The notes beneath the pieces were generated by a model. The model did no database searches and was not told where the DNA came from. It saw only the letters and a program-made list of their open reading frames with translations. 40,860 nucleotides of DNA from Bacillota bacterium (GTDB taxonomy: Bacteria; Bacillota; Clostridia; Acetivibrionales; DUMC01): assembly GCA_013314855.1 (NCBI GenBank), contig JABUEW010000028.1, positions 1-40,860 on the forward strand. The letters are read 5' to 3'. The translations under genes were made by a program, and so were the position numbers. Every line of letters starts with the position of its first letter. The stretch's first letter is position 1. This document shows positions 39,543 to 40,860 of the stretch, one piece after another.

Positions 39543-40502
39543 CTACTCACTTTCAGTAGGATTTTCTAATTCATAAGAGTTAAAAACCGGATTTTTCTGA
39601 ATATTTACTACCGGATCTATATGGACAAGGACCTCGAAAACATCCTTTATATCTTCCAGTAACTTTTCTTTTGTCAGCATCGCAATATTATGACCTTCTT
39701 CTACTGTTATACCCGGATCTACCCCAATTCCCATATCTACAAAAAGATGCTGTCCCATATATCTGGCTTTAATCCATGAAATAGAGATTACTCCATCTAT
39801 ACCCATTACTGATTCCTTTATACTGTTAATCTTTTCGCTACTTGGAGAAGAATCCATAAGACCTTTAATAGAATGCTTCAAAATATCAAATGCTACCTTA
39901 AAGATCAAGCAAGCAACAATGGCTCCGGCTAACGGGTCCAGGTATTCAAGAAAGTAAATATTAAAATAATTTCCAATAATACTTCCCAAAATACCAAAAA
40001 ATGTACCTATGGAAGAATATGCATCTGAACGGTGGTCCCAGGCATTCGCCATAATTGATACACTGTTGATTTTTTTACCTTCACTATAAGTAATTCTGAA
40101 CATTGCTTCCTTAACAACAATTGATATAACAGCAGCTACAATAGTAATGAAAGATGGAGTTGCAAAAGAATGATTAATTATTGATTCTATAATTCCCTTT
40201 ACAATGGCAAAAGCAGCAAATATCAATGTAACACCCACAAACGCTGCGGCAATAGGCTCAATTTTACCGTGGCCGTAGGGATGCTCTTTGTCGACAGGTT
40301 TTTTAGCAATTTTAATGCCTATAAGCACCACAAGAGTTGCAACTACATCTGAACCGGAATGAAGGGCATCTGATACCATTGCTTTACTACCGCCGGTTAA
40401 TCCTGCAAACAGTTTAAATAAGCTAAGGATTACATTACCGACAACACATGCGGTTGTTATTCTTTCTCCTTTTTTGTAATTTGTTTCCTGCATATAACCC
40501 AT
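39543..40502 (-). CDS. cation diffusion facilitator transporter (probable Ni/Co efflux)
   Basis: A 319-residue CDF protein. Six membrane helices occupy about 15-205. The metal site residues are in SDALHSGSDVV (helix 2) and AWDHRSDAYSS (helix 5). HPYGHGKIEP is the conserved loop between helices 2 and 3. The C-terminal cytoplasmic domain (about 210-300) is the usual dimerisation and metal-sensing fold. It exports divalent metal against protons. An ATG at 40529 is in frame, but GGAGGT lies within that extension, 7 bases before the ATG at 40502, so the shorter start is chosen. The leader carries a NiCo-type riboswitch, which makes nickel and cobalt the best guess for substrate, rather than zinc or iron. 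Confidence 0.93.
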   Translation of the reverse strand: MGYMQETNYKKGERITTACVVGNVILSLFKLFAGLTGGSKAMVSDALHSGSDVVATLVVLIGIKIAKKPVDKEHPYGHGKIEPIAAAFVGVTLIFAAFAIVKGIIESIINHSFATPSFITIVAAVISIVVKEAMFRITYSEGKKINSVSIMANAWDHRSDAYSSIGTFFGILGSIIGNYFNIYFLEYLDPLAGAIVACLIFKVAFDILKHSIKGLMDSSPSSEKINSIKESVMGIDGVISISWIKARYMGQHLFVDMGIGVDPGITVEEGHNIAMLTKEKLLEDIKDVFEVLVHIDPVVNIQKNPVFNSYELENPTESE

Positions 40503-40533
40503 ATGATTTACCTCCATTTTCTGTGCCATAGAG

Positions 40534-40589
40534 AAAAAAATACCTGTGGCACCGTAATTTACTTAAACTACAGTCCCACAGGTATTTTT
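40534..40589 (-). terminator. riboswitch-controlled terminator before the CDF gene
   Basis: On the minus strand a perfect 14-bp stem (40576-40589 with 40536-40549) has a 26-base loop and is followed by a run of seven T. The 5' arm overlaps the last helix and the conserved GGGA of the aptamer, so the aptamer fold and the terminator exclude each other. Confidence 0.88.
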
Positions 40590-40650
40590 ACCTGCTGCCG
40601 GAAATACCAGCCCAGCCCCACGCATCGCTGATGCATCGCCTGCTCCGTAT
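40569..40650 (-). promoter_or_regulatory. NiCo riboswitch (czcD motif)
   Basis: Read on the minus strand, the leader shows the NiCo architecture. TACGG pairs with CTGTA as P1. GAGCAGGC is followed by a hairpin (GCATCAGCGATGC), then GGGCTGGGCTGG, then GGCAGCAGG, and finally CCTGTGGGACTGTA. These blocks match my recollection of the NiCo riboswitch of Erysipelotrichaceae (GAGCAGGC, GGGCTG, CAACAG, CTGTGGGACAG). Metal binding would stabilise the last helix and prevent the overlapping terminator, turning the efflux gene on. A covariance search has not been run. Confidence 0.85.
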
Positions 40651-40670
40651 GATATTATAATTGTTTAAAT

Positions 40671-40698
40671 TTAATATACTATAATTAATATACTATAA
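40671..40698. repeat. 14-bp tandem duplication in the CDF promoter
   Basis: TTAATATACTATAA occurs at 40671-40684 and again at 40685-40698, identical. The second copy covers the probable -10 box of the CDF promoter, so the duplication creates two -10-like sequences. Confidence 0.85.
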
Positions 40699-40716
40699 TA
40701 TATGCATAATTGTCAA
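40687..40716 (-). promoter_or_regulatory. candidate promoter of the riboswitch-CDF transcript
   Basis: On the minus strand TTGACA (40711-40716) and TATATT (40687-40692) have an 18-base spacer. Transcription would start about 30 bases before the aptamer. Confidence 0.55.
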
Positions 40717-40860
40717 GAAAATTCCCTTTTTTACAGAGCTGAAGCATGAAAATTTTATTCTTATCCATTAATAGTGGCTGCGTTAGTAATTTTATCCAAT
40801 TATATAATAATATTACATAAATTTAACCATACGTTTAAGTCATCGGATAACACTATAACC

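Noticed and set aside
40654-40659. TATAAT on the minus strand as the CDF promoter -10 box
   Set aside because: It would start transcription inside P1 of the riboswitch and lacks a good -35; the TTGACA at 40711-40716 fits better.

Overview
The window looks like a chromosomal segment from a low-GC, anaerobic Gram-positive bacterium of the Clostridia. The signs are strong GGAGG-type ribosome binding sites, sigma-A style promoters, a single-chain pyruvate:ferredoxin oxidoreductase, an ECF riboflavin transporter, a split transketolase, YitT, EndoA-type MazF and enzymes for SLH-type cell-wall ligands. Genus cannot be fixed from sequence alone; plant-polysaccharide-using Clostridia fit the glycosidase content. 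No rRNA, tRNA, intact insertion sequence or CRISPR array was seen.

Layout. 0.2-3.9 kb: an AAA+ ATPase with a C-terminal nuclease-like motif, a polysaccharide flippase and a HAD phosphatase. 4.1-8.4 kb: a housekeeping and wall block with NAD(P)HX repair (nnr), alanine racemase, the MazEF toxin-antitoxin pair and an anchored coiled-coil protein. 8.6-11.7 kb (minus): TagA/WecG glycosyltransferase and an unusual GT4-CsaB fusion; together they suggest pyruvylated ManNAc-containing wall polymer, the ligand of SLH domains. 11.9-12.8 kb: YitT.

12.9-24.5 kb is a carbohydrate island: a URO-D-fold protein, split transketolase, a GH2 beta-galactosidase, a YhcH/EbgC protein, a second URO-D-fold protein on the other strand, then a GH116-like glycosidase and a LacI regulator behind a promoter with a palindromic operator. 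24.6-25.5 kb: FMN riboswitch, terminator and ribU. 25.6-29.1 kb: pyruvate:ferredoxin oxidoreductase. 29.4-33.3 kb: MFS transporter, a third URO-D-fold gene flanked by short direct repeats, and a REC-GGDEF-like regulator. 33.4-36.6 kb (minus): LacI, ThuA and Gfo/Idh/MocA genes behind a promoter and palindromic operator; this LacI lacks a normal start codon at its ribosome binding site. 36.7-39.3 kb: LemA and a DUF2207 membrane protein. 39.5-40.7 kb: a cation efflux transporter preceded by a NiCo-type riboswitch whose terminator shares its last helix.

The sugar genes plausibly take up and hydrolyse beta-glycosides, with transketolase in the pentose phosphate branch and PFOR converting pyruvate to acetyl-CoA. 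The three URO-D-fold proteins sit among sugar genes without a corrinoid protein in view and are the main functional unknown. A second pattern is a series of 11-18 bp tandem duplications in intergenic DNA, three of them spanning a stop codon.
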